DNA of 64,000 bases, taken from the NCBI RefSeq assembly GCF_022829295.1, contig NZ_JAKSYH010000232.1:1-64000 (forward strand). The letters are read 5' to 3'. Positions 17,186 through 25,936 of the stretch are shown here, in pieces. The stretch's first letter is position 1; each line of letters begins with the position of its first letter. Position numbers and translations under genes: made by a program. The notes under the pieces are model-generated. The model saw nothing but the letters and a program-made list of their open reading frames with translations. It made no database searches and was not told where the DNA came from. The stretch comes from Methylobacterium sp. J-088 (lineage in GTDB: Bacteria; Pseudomonadota; Alphaproteobacteria; Rhizobiales; Beijerinckiaceae).

Positions 17186-18529
17186 ATGAGAGGCAAGGCA
17201 ATAGAAAATATTACTATTGAAGACATCGAAATATTGATTTCAGATGGGGCGGTAGAAGACCGGCGCCTTGAGTACAAGGTTGATATTCAGGTCAGCGAAA
17301 AAGAACAAAAGCGTCAACGAAAAATCGACCCTAACTGTATCCCAGTCGATCGATCGTGGGTGAAGGGTAGTAAACTAAGCGACTATGGGCGGGATGCCCT
17401 CTCGGAAGAGATAGTGGCTTTCGCCAACGCAGATGGTGGAACGCTCGTTCTTGGAATGGATGAGACGAAAGACGCTCCGCCGCGCGCCGAAAAGTTGAAC
17501 CCGCTGCCTGATGTCGCTGGCCTTGAGAGGCGACTGCGCGATGTGCTTCTGAGCTGTGTGGAGCCTCGACTGCCTTACGTTGCGGTGCGGGCGATACAAA
17601 CGGAACCTGATGGCTCGGGTGTTGTGGTCATTGAGGTTGGAGCTTCGGCTCTCGGGCCGCACTGGGTCGTCAAGACGCGCCGTCCTACCATTCGTAGGGA
17701 AGATCGATGTGTTCCTCTCTCTATGTCCGAGGTTCATGACATGGTTCTAAGGAATGCTCGGGCATTTGAAACGGCAACATCCCGTTTAGAGGCAATTCGA
17801 TCTGACTTCGAGGCCAATTTTGTCTATAAAATGTGCTTGCAGATACCATATGCGCATCTGAGATGGGATCGTGCTGAATTGTCAGCGTGGTTGGATCCGC
17901 TGGGTCGCGCGGCATTGGGCGCGCAAGTAGTCATTATGCCTCATTATGATCTATCTCTTCCCAGATTTGAAACGATGGCAGGTCTTTTACCTGCCGACGA
18001 TGCTTTGTCGATTTGGGTTCAGGGCAAGGAACATAAGCAACAATGGATGTATATCTATAGCATGATGCAAGGCTACGAACGACGGATTTTAGGCGGTGTT
18101 TCTGCTCAGCAGACGGGCGGTTTTGACAAGCATATCGAGATACATCGCAGCGGCCGGATTTTTGTCTCCTTCATGCAGCATCGAGAGATCGAGAAATGTA
18201 CCTGCAGGGCTGACTTGATTGTGGGAATGGTTGCGTTTGCTCTGGGAGTTTATGATCGTTTGCGCGCGCGCAGTAGTTATCCGAGCGCGCCTGCTGAAGT
18301 TGGGTTAAATATCGCCACTAACGGAGTTGTCGGTGTAGGGCAGTATTCGGGATTTGGTTTCAATTCATCATACGGAAAGCTAGATGAAAATGTTGACTTC
18401 GATCGGTATACATTCGGAGATGCGCAAGAGATATCCATGCTTCTGAACGAAGTGGCGTCCGATCTTTTCAATGCTGCTGGACAGCCGGCGGCCAGCTTGC
18501 CGAAGGCGGTTTGGAGCGATCCTCACTGA
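17186..18529 (+). CDS. AlbA_2/Schlafen-type DNA- or RNA-binding protein, 447 aa
   Basis: The N-terminal ~200 residues fit the AlbA_2 (Schlafen-like) fold: a VEDRRLEYKVDIQVSE strand start, then LSEEIVAFANADGGTLVLGMDE, RLRDVLLSCVEPRLPYVAV, IEVGASALGPHWV and RRPTIRREDRCVPLS. Such domains occur in transcriptional regulators and in phage-defence proteins. The C-terminal ~240 residues are unassigned and may be an effector or sensor. ATG 17186 is chosen; the GC-rich frame upstream is not protein-like. Composition matches the preceding cargo gene. Confidence 0.72.
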   Translation: MRGKAIENITIEDIEILISDGAVEDRRLEYKVDIQVSEKEQKRQRKIDPNCIPVDRSWVKGSKLSDYGRDALSEEIVAFANADGGTLVLGMDETKDAPPRAEKLNPLPDVAGLERRLRDVLLSCVEPRLPYVAVRAIQTEPDGSGVVVIEVGASALGPHWVVKTRRPTIRREDRCVPLSMSEVHDMVLRNARAFETATSRLEAIRSDFEANFVYKMCLQIPYAHLRWDRAELSAWLDPLGRAALGAQVVIMPHYDLSLPRFETMAGLLPADDALSIWVQGKEHKQQWMYIYSMMQGYERRILGGVSAQQTGGFDKHIEIHRSGRIFVSFMQHREIEKCTCRADLIVGMVAFALGVYDRLRARSSYPSAPAEVGLNIATNGVVGVGQYSGFGFNSSYGKLDENVDFDRYTFGDAQEISMLLNEVASDLFNAAGQPAASLPKAVWSDPH

Positions 18530-18898
18530 TCGTTCGGTGTTGCTGATTGTTCAGAGGAGGCTCCTGCGCTGGAAAGGAGCTTCAGTCCTCCCGGCGTACT
18601 GCCGGCAGGAACCGTCAGTGACAAAAGGCGTGATTGCCTAATGGTGCCAAGGCCGACCACGGAGGTAGGTAAGCGCCGAGCAGCTCGCGTATCGATAATC
18701 TGCGGAGGTTTGGTAGGTGCATAGGGTGATGCGCTAGATCTGTAGACGTAGGGCAGCTTTATACCCTTTGCACCAGTAAATGGTAGGCGGGATGACGGTA
18801 CTAATTTCCGGGGTGATGACTCCCGCCGAGCGATCGTAGTGCGCCCTTCTTGCATTTCAGAAGCGTCCCGAATTCGACCGGTAGTTCCGCAGCCTACA
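18530..18898. other. Convergent intergenic region in the cargo
   Basis: It lies between two convergent genes. One leftward frame (18523-18855, 110 residues, Ser/Pro/Arg-rich) is open but has no recognisable motif and overlaps the AlbA_2 stop, so I do not call it. No strong terminator hairpin was found. Confidence 0.4.
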
Positions 18899-19738
18899 TC
18901 AAGCGCTAACCTCGCGCAGATTTCGGGAAAGTCCGACCATAAAATGCTTTACATGTTCAATGACGTTGCGTGCTTCCGTCTCATCGTATGTCGCATGGCC
19001 ATGAGAGACGTGATTGCGCCACCCGTCTTTGAAGAAAGTAATTTCCCTTGCGGCAGTTGAATAAAATCGAAGTTTCTCGCTCTTGTCAGGCCCGGACGGA
19101 AGCGTTTTTCCAAGCGATTTGATCTGCGCCTCGATCTGATCAATCACGTTTTGCCAATTCTGTGCCCCGAAATCCTTGCTGAGATCTTGTGCTAGGGACC
19201 TCAGTCCGTGCTCTACGACGCGCATCGAGTGAAAAACGCTAGCGGTATTGTTCTCATTGCAATAGCAATCAAGGGCATAGAACACATCTGGCACGCTTGA
19301 GGGAAACGCCTCTAGGACAGGAGCCCAATCGGTCTTCCAATTGCCAAAAAGCTCGATTTTCTTTTTGTCGTACAGGAAGAAAAGGCGTGGATTTACGGCG
19401 TCTTCGAACGCCTCTCGCGTTGCTCTCAACTCAGCTTGAAACTCGTAATGCTGTATCGGACGCTCAAGGCGTTTTTCGAAATGCTTTATGCGTTGTCGTA
19501 CATTCGCGTCATCTAAGACAACGGCCCATCGTGTGCACGATTTGAGCCAGCCGTGCATATTAGCTATATCATCGTCCGAAACGTATCTTGAATTCGTGTC
19601 AGGGTTTGGGCTTCTTCGAGGATCGATGCCTCTGTCCGCAAGCTCCTCGCGTTCTCGCACGATCAAGCCGCGCTTGATCTCATCGACGGTGAGCTGTTTA
19701 ATCAGGCTACATAGGGTCCCGATCTGGCAGTTGTACAT
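18899..19738 (-). CDS. HEPN-type protein (probable RNase fold), 279 aa
   Basis: The C-terminal ~100 residues read SVFHSMRVVEHGLRSLAQDL, then TFFKDGWRNHVSHGHATYDE and ARNVIEHVKHFM. The RNHVSH segment is the R-x4-H motif of HEPN ribonucleases, preceded by the typical helix carrying ExG. HEPN proteins are frequent toxins or abortive-infection effectors. The N-terminal ~150 residues are helical and polar. Composition is AT-richer than the phage genes. The start at 19738 is uncertain because no clear ribosome-binding site is seen. It is convergent with the AlbA_2 gene and transcribed in the same direction as the phage early operon. Confidence 0.68.
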   Translation of the reverse strand: MYNCQIGTLCSLIKQLTVDEIKRGLIVREREELADRGIDPRRSPNPDTNSRYVSDDDIANMHGWLKSCTRWAVVLDDANVRQRIKHFEKRLERPIQHYEFQAELRATREAFEDAVNPRLFFLYDKKKIELFGNWKTDWAPVLEAFPSSVPDVFYALDCYCNENNTASVFHSMRVVEHGLRSLAQDLSKDFGAQNWQNVIDQIEAQIKSLGKTLPSGPDKSEKLRFYSTAAREITFFKDGWRNHVSHGHATYDETEARNVIEHVKHFMVGLSRNLREVSA

Positions 19739-19795
19739 GTTCTCGATCCACAGAGGTGAAACCGTTGGGATGAGAAACAGATCGGCGCGCGCTGT

Positions 19796-20870
19796 TCAAA
19801 CGAGGCGTTGTCGCAACACCGGCTCCAGCAGCTCATCAATCAGCCGGCCGGCCCCGGCGACCGTCAGCGTCGCGATGCCGCCCGCGTAGCCAAGCCAGTT
19901 GTCCAGCGCCTCGGGCCTGTCGTCGCCGCCACGGTCGCACCATAGCCGCCAAATCAGGTTCACCTGCGGCTGTGTGATGTAGCCGGCCACGCCCGGAACG
20001 CGCGGCGGCGAGTTGCGCATGATGTAACCGTTGGCCATGTGCGCGGCTTGGAGCCGGTTGAAGCCCGGGACGTCGAGGGAACGCGTGCGGCTCACGCCGC
20101 CGCCGATCGCCACCATGTTGTTCTGGTGGTCGATCTGACCGATGCCGAGCTGGTACCGCGCCTCGTGGATCGCGCCGACCGAATGCCGGTCCATTAGTTC
20201 CCTGTCCGGCAGGCTCCATGGCAGGCCGAGCCGGATCAGGTAGCTGGCCACGCGAACGAACCCAGCGCCATCGATCCAGTCCGGCCGATCGACGCCGGCC
20301 AACTCGGCTAGGACGGCGGCATAGTACCGGTCGCTCATCCCGAGCTGGCGGCGGCTCCGGTCCAGGAACTCACGATAGTCGGCCGACACGCCCGGCAGGC
20401 GCGGATCGCGGAAGCCCCAGCCGTAATAGCAGTCCATCACCGCGTCGAAGCGGGCGCGTGAAACCCGAAGAAGCGGCCCACCGTCGAGGAACGCGGCGAA
20501 CATGGGCACGAACACCGCCTCGTGGCACAGCCCACTCTGCACCGCGCGGTGCAGCAGCAGGAAGTCCTGCGGGCCAACCTCCGCGCCTAGCTCGGCCTGC
20601 TCGGCCGCCAGAAGGAAGCGGAAGGCATTGCCGTCGAGTGCATCGCGCATCGCTCCTGGCAGGCTCGACACGCGGATGTCCCGCTTGCCGGCGGCCAAGC
20701 ACCTTCGCTGTCCGCACCTCTAGGACAGCGCCGAACCACGGCTCCTCGCGGCCCTTCGCGAAGGCGACGGCGATCTGCTGCATGTCGTTGCACGTGATCC
20801 CGGCCACCTTCGCGGCCAGCTCGACGGAGACGTAGCCGCCGATCGCGGCCTCGGGCGTGGTCTCAAGCAT
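19796..20870 (-). pseudogene. MuA-type DNA-binding domain fused to a GemA-like protein, interrupted by a frameshift
   Basis: From ATG 20870 the frame reads GYVSVELAAKVAGITCNDMQQI, then EEPWFGAVLEVRTAKVL, which parallels the N-terminal DNA-binding domain of the adjacent MuA (STVAPLVGISRQAFHKI, ETWRGTILAVRQ). At about 20698-20720 the homology moves to the next frame (AAGKRDIRVSSLPGAM, matching VRYEIRVDSLPPEL in MuA). That frame continues to 19796 with a GemA/DUF1018-like end (ITQPQVNLIWRLW, LDNWLGYAGG, LTVAGAGRLIDELL). One deleted or inserted base, or programmed slippage, would restore about 357 residues. A TTG at 20698 could start the second part alone. ATG 20870 overlaps the stop of the upstream GemA-like gene. 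Confidence 0.68.
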
Positions 20871-21702
20871 GGCTCGCCTCCCGCTTGCCCTTGCGGGCCT
20901 TCATGGTTTTCAGGGCCGTGATGACCTTCCCGGCTCCGGCCGAGGTCAGGAAGCGCAGCGAGGATGCGCCGTGGTAGCGATCCAGCCAGGTGTTCAAGCC
21001 GGCTTCAACACCCGCCTCGCTCTCGGCAGTCGGACTGGTCCACTCGCGCCAAAGCGTGCGGATCAGATCCACCTGTTCGGGCGAGGCGAAGCCCGCCCGG
21101 CGGCCGAAAACGGGCGCGGCCGGTACGACCTGCGCGCGATCGAAGCCCTCGGCCTCCAGGAAGGCCATGATCAGATCGACGCCGCGCCGGTCGAGGTCGG
21201 CCGCCGAGACGACGCCGCCGAAGTCCTGAAGGATGGCGTGCCAGCGCCGCTCCACCATCTCGACGCGCTTGCGAGCGACTTGGAGCAGCCGGAGCTGCGC
21301 GGGCGAGATCTCGCGGCGAGCGGCATTGAAGGCGACCACGTCCAGGCCGCGCCGCTCCCATCGCGCCAGCAGATCGAGCAGCCCGCGGCCGACGAGATCG
21401 CGCAGATCGGCGACGCCGCCATGGCCGCGCAGGTCTGCCGCGTGGACGTGCGGCGTGAGGCCGAGCTGGCGCGCGGCTTCCTCAATCAGTTTGCGGGCAC
21501 GGGCCGAAATGATCGGCCGCTGGCGTGAGCGGAAGCCGGTCACGGTGAGGTGGTCCAGCAGTCTGTCGAGCCCGGCGGCGGTGAGATCCTCGATCCGGTC
21601 AGCACCGCCGTAGTGGCGCAGCACCTCGGTGAAGTCGGCCGCTTCGGGCAAGGCCGCCGCGCGGGCGCGGTCCAGGAGCTTGAGTTGTGCGGGCCGGATC
21701 AC
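20863..21702 (-). CDS. GemA (Mu gp16, DUF1018)-like protein with repeated modules, 279 aa
   Basis: Two copies of a helical module can be seen: FTEVLRHYGGADRIEDLTAAGLDRLLDHL, and HAILQDFGGVVSAADLDRRGVDLIMAFLE, each ending GF. ARKLIEEAARQLGL and LRLLQVARKRVEMVERRW act as leading helices. The C-terminus has the DUF1018 signature (ASPEQVDLIRTLWREW, LTSAGAGKVITALKTMKAR). Typical GemA proteins are about 170 residues with one such module, so this one is expanded. In Mu, GemA modulates host gene expression and DNA topology early in infection. It overlaps its upstream neighbour by 4 nt and its downstream neighbour by 8 nt. Confidence 0.75.
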   Translation of the reverse strand: MIRPAQLKLLDRARAAALPEAADFTEVLRHYGGADRIEDLTAAGLDRLLDHLTVTGFRSRQRPIISARARKLIEEAARQLGLTPHVHAADLRGHGGVADLRDLVGRGLLDLLARWERRGLDVVAFNAARREISPAQLRLLQVARKRVEMVERRWHAILQDFGGVVSAADLDRRGVDLIMAFLEAEGFDRAQVVPAAPVFGRRAGFASPEQVDLIRTLWREWTSPTAESEAGVEAGLNTWLDRYHGASSLRFLTSAGAGKVITALKTMKARKGKREASHA

Positions 21703-22094
21703 CGCGCACCTCCAACATCGCGCGTGGCCTCAGCCTGTTCGTCCAATGCCTCCAGGCGCGCAGCCATCGAGCGCAGGCAATCGATGACGATGTGCGAGGC
21801 CGTGGTGAGCGGGCTATCTGGTCCGTCCTCCACCACTGCCTTTTCGAAGAGGTAGACGAGGCCGCGCAGGTTGTGGCCGACCATATAACTGTCGCTCACG
21901 AGGCGGCGCAGCTCGCCGATCCGTGCGGCCAGGATCCTCGTCTCGGCTTCCAGCGCTGCACGATCGTCCCGCCAGCGCTGGAGCAGATCGTCCGGGACCT
22001 GTGGCAGAACGACGCGTCCGGTAGGATCTACCCGCATGGATCGCGGGATGCGCGGCGTCGGATCCGCCGCGATGGGGGATGCTTGGGCTGCCAT
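21699..22094 (-). CDS. Hypothetical early phage protein, 131 aa
   Basis: No family recognised. It is mostly helical with a coiled-coil-like stretch (WRDDRAALEAETRILAARIGELRRLV) and a second helical pair ending RLEALDEQAEATRD. The start ATG 22094 follows MuB by 68 nt and the stop overlaps the GemA-like gene by 4 nt, so it belongs to the early operon. Confidence 0.65.
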   Translation of the reverse strand: MAAQASPIAADPTPRIPRSMRVDPTGRVVLPQVPDDLLQRWRDDRAALEAETRILAARIGELRRLVSDSYMVGHNLRGLVYLFEKAVVEDGPDSPLTTASHIVIDCLRSMAARLEALDEQAEATRDVGGAR

Positions 22095-22162
22095 GATGCT
22101 TGCCTCGTCTCTGGGGTGACCGGCCGGGTTGGCCCCAACTCGGGGTACGCAACGAAAGGGGA

Positions 22163-23176
22163 TCAGCGCTTCCGGGGCAGGCGTTTGAGGCTGCTCTGGC
22201 GTTTGACCTGTGGGGCGGGCGAAGCTCTCGGCCCCTCAAGGTCGCGCTGGAAATGCGGGAAGGTCATGAGGGCCGCCCGGATGTCGACGGCGTGGACCAT
22301 TTTGCTGTGCCGCTCACGCGCGAGGGCGCGAGCCACCGGCAGCACCTTGCCGAGGCCGTCCGCGTGGCGAGCGCTGGCGAGATCCCGGCACAGCCGGAAC
22401 GCGTCCATGCCCTCCACCTCGTAGCGGCTGGCGATCAGGTCCGCGTCCGTCTCCAGGATGCAGTCGATCTCCTCCCGGATCGGGAGGCGGCGGGCGATCT
22501 GCTGGATGGCGGCTTGGCTGGAGCTGACGAGCTTGATCACTTCGTCGTTGCCCACGAAGACCATCTGAATGCGCGCCTGTTCGCTGATGGTGAGCAACTC
22601 GCGCGCCGAGCGTAGCGTGAGGTTCTGCGCCTCATCGAACAGCATGACGGGCGCGAAGCACGCTTCCCGGCACAGGCGCTTGAGGGTTGCAGCGATGCTG
22701 TAGGCCGGGCGCACGCCGAGGTGCGGTGCGACCTCTTCGAACACCGCCATGGTCGAGGCGCCCATCACGCTCGACACGGTGACGAGCCCGACAGACGGCC
22801 CCTCAAGGGTGCTGGAACGGCGCACCGCTTCCTCCAGGGCGCGTGTTTTGCCGACGCCGGGCGAGCCGATGATCAGGGCGTTCTGGCCGAAGCGCAGGCA
22901 GCGGTCGATCGCACCGTGGATGAGGTTGGCCGCCGAGGTAGAGACGAAGGGCGTCTCCCAGATGCCCTGCTCTCGCCGCCGCGCTTCGATCGCAGCCCGC
23001 CGCTCGGCCTCGGCGGCCGCGCGCACCTTCTCAGCCTCTCGCTCAGCCCTCTCGCGCAGGAAGGCTTCGACAGCCTCGCGGTCCCGCCGCTCGTGCTCGG
23101 CGTGCATCCGCTCCAGCATCTCACGATCAGCGGGATCGTTTGGGTCGAGCCCAGCCCAAGGGCGCAGCTCGCTCAT
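22163..23176 (-). CDS. MuB-like AAA+ ATPase (transposition target-selection protein), 337 aa
   Basis: After a charged coiled-coil region (ERRDREAVEAFLRERAEREAEK) an AAA+ core shows Walker A GSPGVGKT, Walker B VMLFDEAQNL, and sensor 1 MVFVGND. This is the layout of MuB/IstB-type ATPases, which coat target DNA and deliver it to MuA. The basic end (VKRQSSLKRLPRKR) may bind DNA. ATG 23176 overlaps the MuA stop by 4 nt, the usual coupling of the pair. No damage is seen. Confidence 0.88.
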   Translation of the reverse strand: MSELRPWAGLDPNDPADREMLERMHAEHERRDREAVEAFLRERAEREAEKVRAAAEAERRAAIEARRREQGIWETPFVSTSAANLIHGAIDRCLRFGQNALIIGSPGVGKTRALEEAVRRSSTLEGPSVGLVTVSSVMGASTMAVFEEVAPHLGVRPAYSIAATLKRLCREACFAPVMLFDEAQNLTLRSARELLTISEQARIQMVFVGNDEVIKLVSSSQAAIQQIARRLPIREEIDCILETDADLIASRYEVEGMDAFRLCRDLASARHADGLGKVLPVARALARERHSKMVHAVDIRAALMTFPHFQRDLEGPRASPAPQVKRQSSLKRLPRKR

Positions 23177-25170
23177 GGTTTCCCCCTCAGCATCTGCGTG
23201 CGAGCAAGGGCGGCGTGGATCTTCGCCTCTTTCTCCGCGCGCTCGCGCTTCTTGCGATCGACCGGGTTCTCCAGGACCTGCCGGCCCATCTCGGCCATCG
23301 TGGACGCGAGGCCGATCGTGCCCTTGCTCTCCGGCACGGGCGGTGCCGGCTGACGGGCAGCGGACGCGATCATCTCCGCGGGCACGTCGAGATCATCGAT
23401 CTCGCTCGCAGCGGCGGCGATGTCGGCCAGTGCTAGCCCCTTGCGCCGCGCGGCCTCGCGCGCACCGCGTGGGTCAAGCCGGGCATAGACAGGATCTGGG
23501 CGGGCGATGCCGATCAGCGCGCCCTGCATCGTCAGCACCGGGACGGCATCCCAGGTGACGAACTTCGGCAACTGCACGCGCACACGCTGGCCGCTCAGAC
23601 CCGCGAGCTGGTCACAGAAGTACACGCCGCCATCGAACCGGATCTTGCCGTCCGTAACGATGCGCGTGCCCTCGGTGGAGAAGGCCATCAGCAGCGCATC
23701 GGCGTCCGCATCAGTGCGCTGCCAGCCCTCTTTGACGGCGCGCCCATAGGAGACGGCCGGCGACAGGCCGCGCAAATCGCCCTTCTGAGGGTCGCTGTTG
23801 TAGTAAGCCAGCAGCCCCTCGAACCGGGCGCAGAACTCATCGAAGGTTCCGTCGAAGGGATCTGGTGCGCGCCCGAGGTTGCCCGAGCGGGTCTTCATCC
23901 GGTCGCCGCCGATGTAGCCTTTCACCGGAGCCAGGATCTTCTGCTCCAGGACCCGGAACGAGCCCTCCAGAATGCCTTTGGCCGCTGCATTGTAAGGCGC
24001 CGCCCTCGTGATCCCGCCGCCCTGCCCCGACCGGCAGTCGAGATTGGTGAGCTTGATGGCGTCGCGCACGAAATCGGCGAAGGCGTATTCCGAGCCGTTG
24101 TCGAGGTAGAGGTGAGCCGGCATGCCCCAGTGCGGATCCTGGGTCATGGCGACGAAGCTGCGGATTAGATCGGCGTTGCGGACGGCAGTGCCTGGCTCGC
24201 ACAGCACCAGGTCCAGGCGCAGGCGGCGGTTCGCGGCATCGAGCCAAGCGATGCCCTTGGGCGTGGCGAGTGAGCCATCCTGCCGCCGCACGTACACATC
24301 GAAGTGGTGCACGTCGCCGTAGACCACCTCCATGGGCGCGAGACCGGCAGAGGTGAGCCGCACCCGCGGCCGGGCGTTGTCCCATTCCTTCGCGTTGGTG
24401 CGGTATTCGTGGACGCGACGAGCATCCCGGCCGGCCTCGATGACGTGCTTCGGGAGCTGGCAAGCCGACAGGTTGGCTTCGTAGTCTCCGATGCCCGCCT
24501 GGGCCGTCAGCTCGGCCAGGCGCTCGGATGCGAGGCGCACGACGCCGCTGTAGCTAGTGCCGTTGCCCCAGAGGGCGCGGATGTACCGCTGGATCGTCCC
24601 GGCGATCCGCTCGCGGGTGTCATCGTCCAGGGCAACGGTCGCGGCATCCCAGCGACGGGTGATGATCGGTAGGCTCTCCGGCTTCACCTCGCGGCGCTTG
24701 CGCACGAGGCCGCGGATACCGCCAGCCGTCGCCTTGCTGACCTTGCGCTCGATGTCGCGCAGGCTCGGTGAGAACCAGCGCCCGTTCGGACCGCACACCT
24801 CAACGCCAGCCAGCGCCTTGATCGCCGACCGGCGCTCGCGCGAGCCTTTCGGATAAGCCAGTGCAGGACGAAGGAAATAGGCCCACCACTCGGCCGCTTG
24901 GACGGCCTTTGCAGAGGAGTTCAAAGAGCCTTCAACAGGCGTTTGGGCGGTTTGAATGCGGAGCTGAAGCTCAGGAGGGAGGCTGTCGACGCGTATTTCG
25001 TAGCGGACGCCGGAATGACCGCCCCGGCCATATGACTGGCGAACGGCTAAGATCGTGCCGCGCCACGTTTCGCGGCGTCCGCGATAGAAATTCCGGCATA
25101 TCTTGTGAAAAGCTTGCCTGGAAATCCCGACTAGCGGAGCAACGGTGCTTGCGCTGACGTGCTCAGTCAC
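23173..25170 (-). CDS. MuA-like DDE transposase, 665 aa
   Basis: The N-terminal Mu-type DNA-binding domain (STVAPLVGISRQAFHKICRNFYRG) leads to the RNase H-fold core: MEVVYGDVHHFDVYV carries the first Asp, HLYLDNGSEYAF the second, and NAAAKGILEGSFRVLEQ the Glu. It continues into the Mu transposase C-terminal beta-barrel and a basic tail (KKRERAEKEAKIHA) that would contact MuB. The length matches MuA (663 aa in Mu). It performs strand cutting and transfer at the element ends. The start is GTG 25170, overlapping the Ner-like gene stop. The gene looks intact. Confidence 0.92.
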   Translation of the reverse strand: MTEHVSASTVAPLVGISRQAFHKICRNFYRGRRETWRGTILAVRQSYGRGGHSGVRYEIRVDSLPPELQLRIQTAQTPVEGSLNSSAKAVQAAEWWAYFLRPALAYPKGSRERRSAIKALAGVEVCGPNGRWFSPSLRDIERKVSKATAGGIRGLVRKRREVKPESLPIITRRWDAATVALDDDTRERIAGTIQRYIRALWGNGTSYSGVVRLASERLAELTAQAGIGDYEANLSACQLPKHVIEAGRDARRVHEYRTNAKEWDNARPRVRLTSAGLAPMEVVYGDVHHFDVYVRRQDGSLATPKGIAWLDAANRRLRLDLVLCEPGTAVRNADLIRSFVAMTQDPHWGMPAHLYLDNGSEYAFADFVRDAIKLTNLDCRSGQGGGITRAAPYNAAAKGILEGSFRVLEQKILAPVKGYIGGDRMKTRSGNLGRAPDPFDGTFDEFCARFEGLLAYYNSDPQKGDLRGLSPAVSYGRAVKEGWQRTDADADALLMAFSTEGTRIVTDGKIRFDGGVYFCDQLAGLSGQRVRVQLPKFVTWDAVPVLTMQGALIGIARPDPVYARLDPRGAREAARRKGLALADIAAAASEIDDLDVPAEMIASAARQPAPPVPESKGTIGLASTMAEMGRQVLENPVDRKKRERAEKEAKIHAALARTQMLRGKP

Positions 25171-25406
25171 AGCGCGAACTCTTGCTCTCCGAGGGCATCT
25201 TTTATCGCTTCGTCGATCAGCGCACGGCTGCGCTTGCTGAAGCGCTCACCCTTCAAAGCCTTATCGACTGTTTGTCTATTAACGCCCTTCCCGATACACC
25301 ACTGATTGAGAGTGGTGCCTTGGGCGACGAAGCCCGCTCTCACGGCTCTGTACAGATCCGTGGACCCTATGATGGCAACAGGGAGAGCGCGCTTGATCCG
25401 GTGCAT
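25167..25406 (-). CDS. Ner-like / small HTH regulator at the head of the early operon, 79 aa
   Basis: The product has a helix-turn-helix core (TTLNQWCIGKGVNRQTVDKALKGE) preceded by DLYRAVRAGFVAQG. Its position, divergent from the repressor and directly upstream of MuA, is that of ner in Mu, which down-regulates early transcription. ATG 25406 is preferred over a start at 25442, which would overlap the repressor coding sequence. The stop overlaps the MuA GTG. Confidence 0.75.
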   Translation of the reverse strand: MHRIKRALPVAIIGSTDLYRAVRAGFVAQGTTLNQWCIGKGVNRQTVDKALKGERFSKRSRALIDEAIKDALGEQEFAL

Positions 25407-25420
25407 GCTGCACAGGATTG

Positions 25421-25434
25421 CGCTTAAACAAGCG
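25421..25434. promoter_or_regulatory. Inverted repeat between repressor and Ner-like starts, candidate operator
   Basis: CGCTT-AAAC-AAGCG lies in the 29-bp gap between the two divergent start codons. Because the gap is so short, repressor or Ner binding here would affect both transcripts. The role is inferred from position and symmetry only. Confidence 0.5.
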
Positions 25435-25435
25435 T

Positions 25436-25936
25436 ATGTCAACGCCGCTAGACGAAGATGCGCTGGTTCGGTCGCTTCGAGAGGTCATCAAGGCGAAGAA
25501 GGTGTCGCTGCGCACTATCAGCGAGCATCTTGGCGTTCCATACAGGTCGGTTCAGAACTACGTGGGCGGTGAGACCCGGATGCCCGCAGACTTTCTGCTG
25601 AACGTCTGCGCCTTCATCGGCATTGAGCCGGAATATTTGATGCACGGTGATTTCTATCTCCGTGAAAACGACCTCTATGACGCTCTCGCAAAAGCATTGG
25701 AACGTGCGAACCTGATTGAACCTCCTATGCTGGCTCGCGCGGGGCGTCCGCTTACCCACGATGAGCAGGCGGCATACGAAGAGAGGCTTCGCATCCTCGA
25801 TCTCGTGACAACTCTCACGAGCGAGCAATACGAGCGCTTCCGGCGGGAGTGGCTTCAACGAAAGGATGGAGGGCGTATGGGCCGCCGAGATCTAAGAGGT
25901 CGGCGCGGCCGTGGGGCTGGCAAGGTTGACGAATAG
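25436..25936 (+). CDS. Mu-type phage repressor with XRE-like HTH, 166 aa
   Basis: The N-terminal DNA-binding domain (LREVIKAKKVSLRTISEHLGVPYRSVQNYVGG) is an XRE-type helix-turn-helix; the following part (ADFLLNVCAFIGIEPEYLMHG) is usual in cI-like and transposable-phage repressors. No LexA-type self-cleavage Ser/Lys pair is apparent, and the tail is very basic (GRRDLRGRRGRGAGK). It is transcribed away from the early operon, as c is in Mu. ATG 25436 is chosen over an upstream TTG. Its stop codon touches the first of the right-end repeats. Confidence 0.82.
   Translation: MSTPLDEDALVRSLREVIKAKKVSLRTISEHLGVPYRSVQNYVGGETRMPADFLLNVCAFIGIEPEYLMHGDFYLRENDLYDALAKALERANLIEPPMLARAGRPLTHDEQAAYEERLRILDLVTTLTSEQYERFRREWLQRKDGGRMGRRDLRGRRGRGAGKVDE

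Noticed and set aside
18523-18855. A 110-residue leftward frame between the AlbA_2 and HEPN genes
   Set aside because: Low-complexity Ser/Pro/Arg content, overlap with the AlbA_2 stop and no ribosome-binding site.
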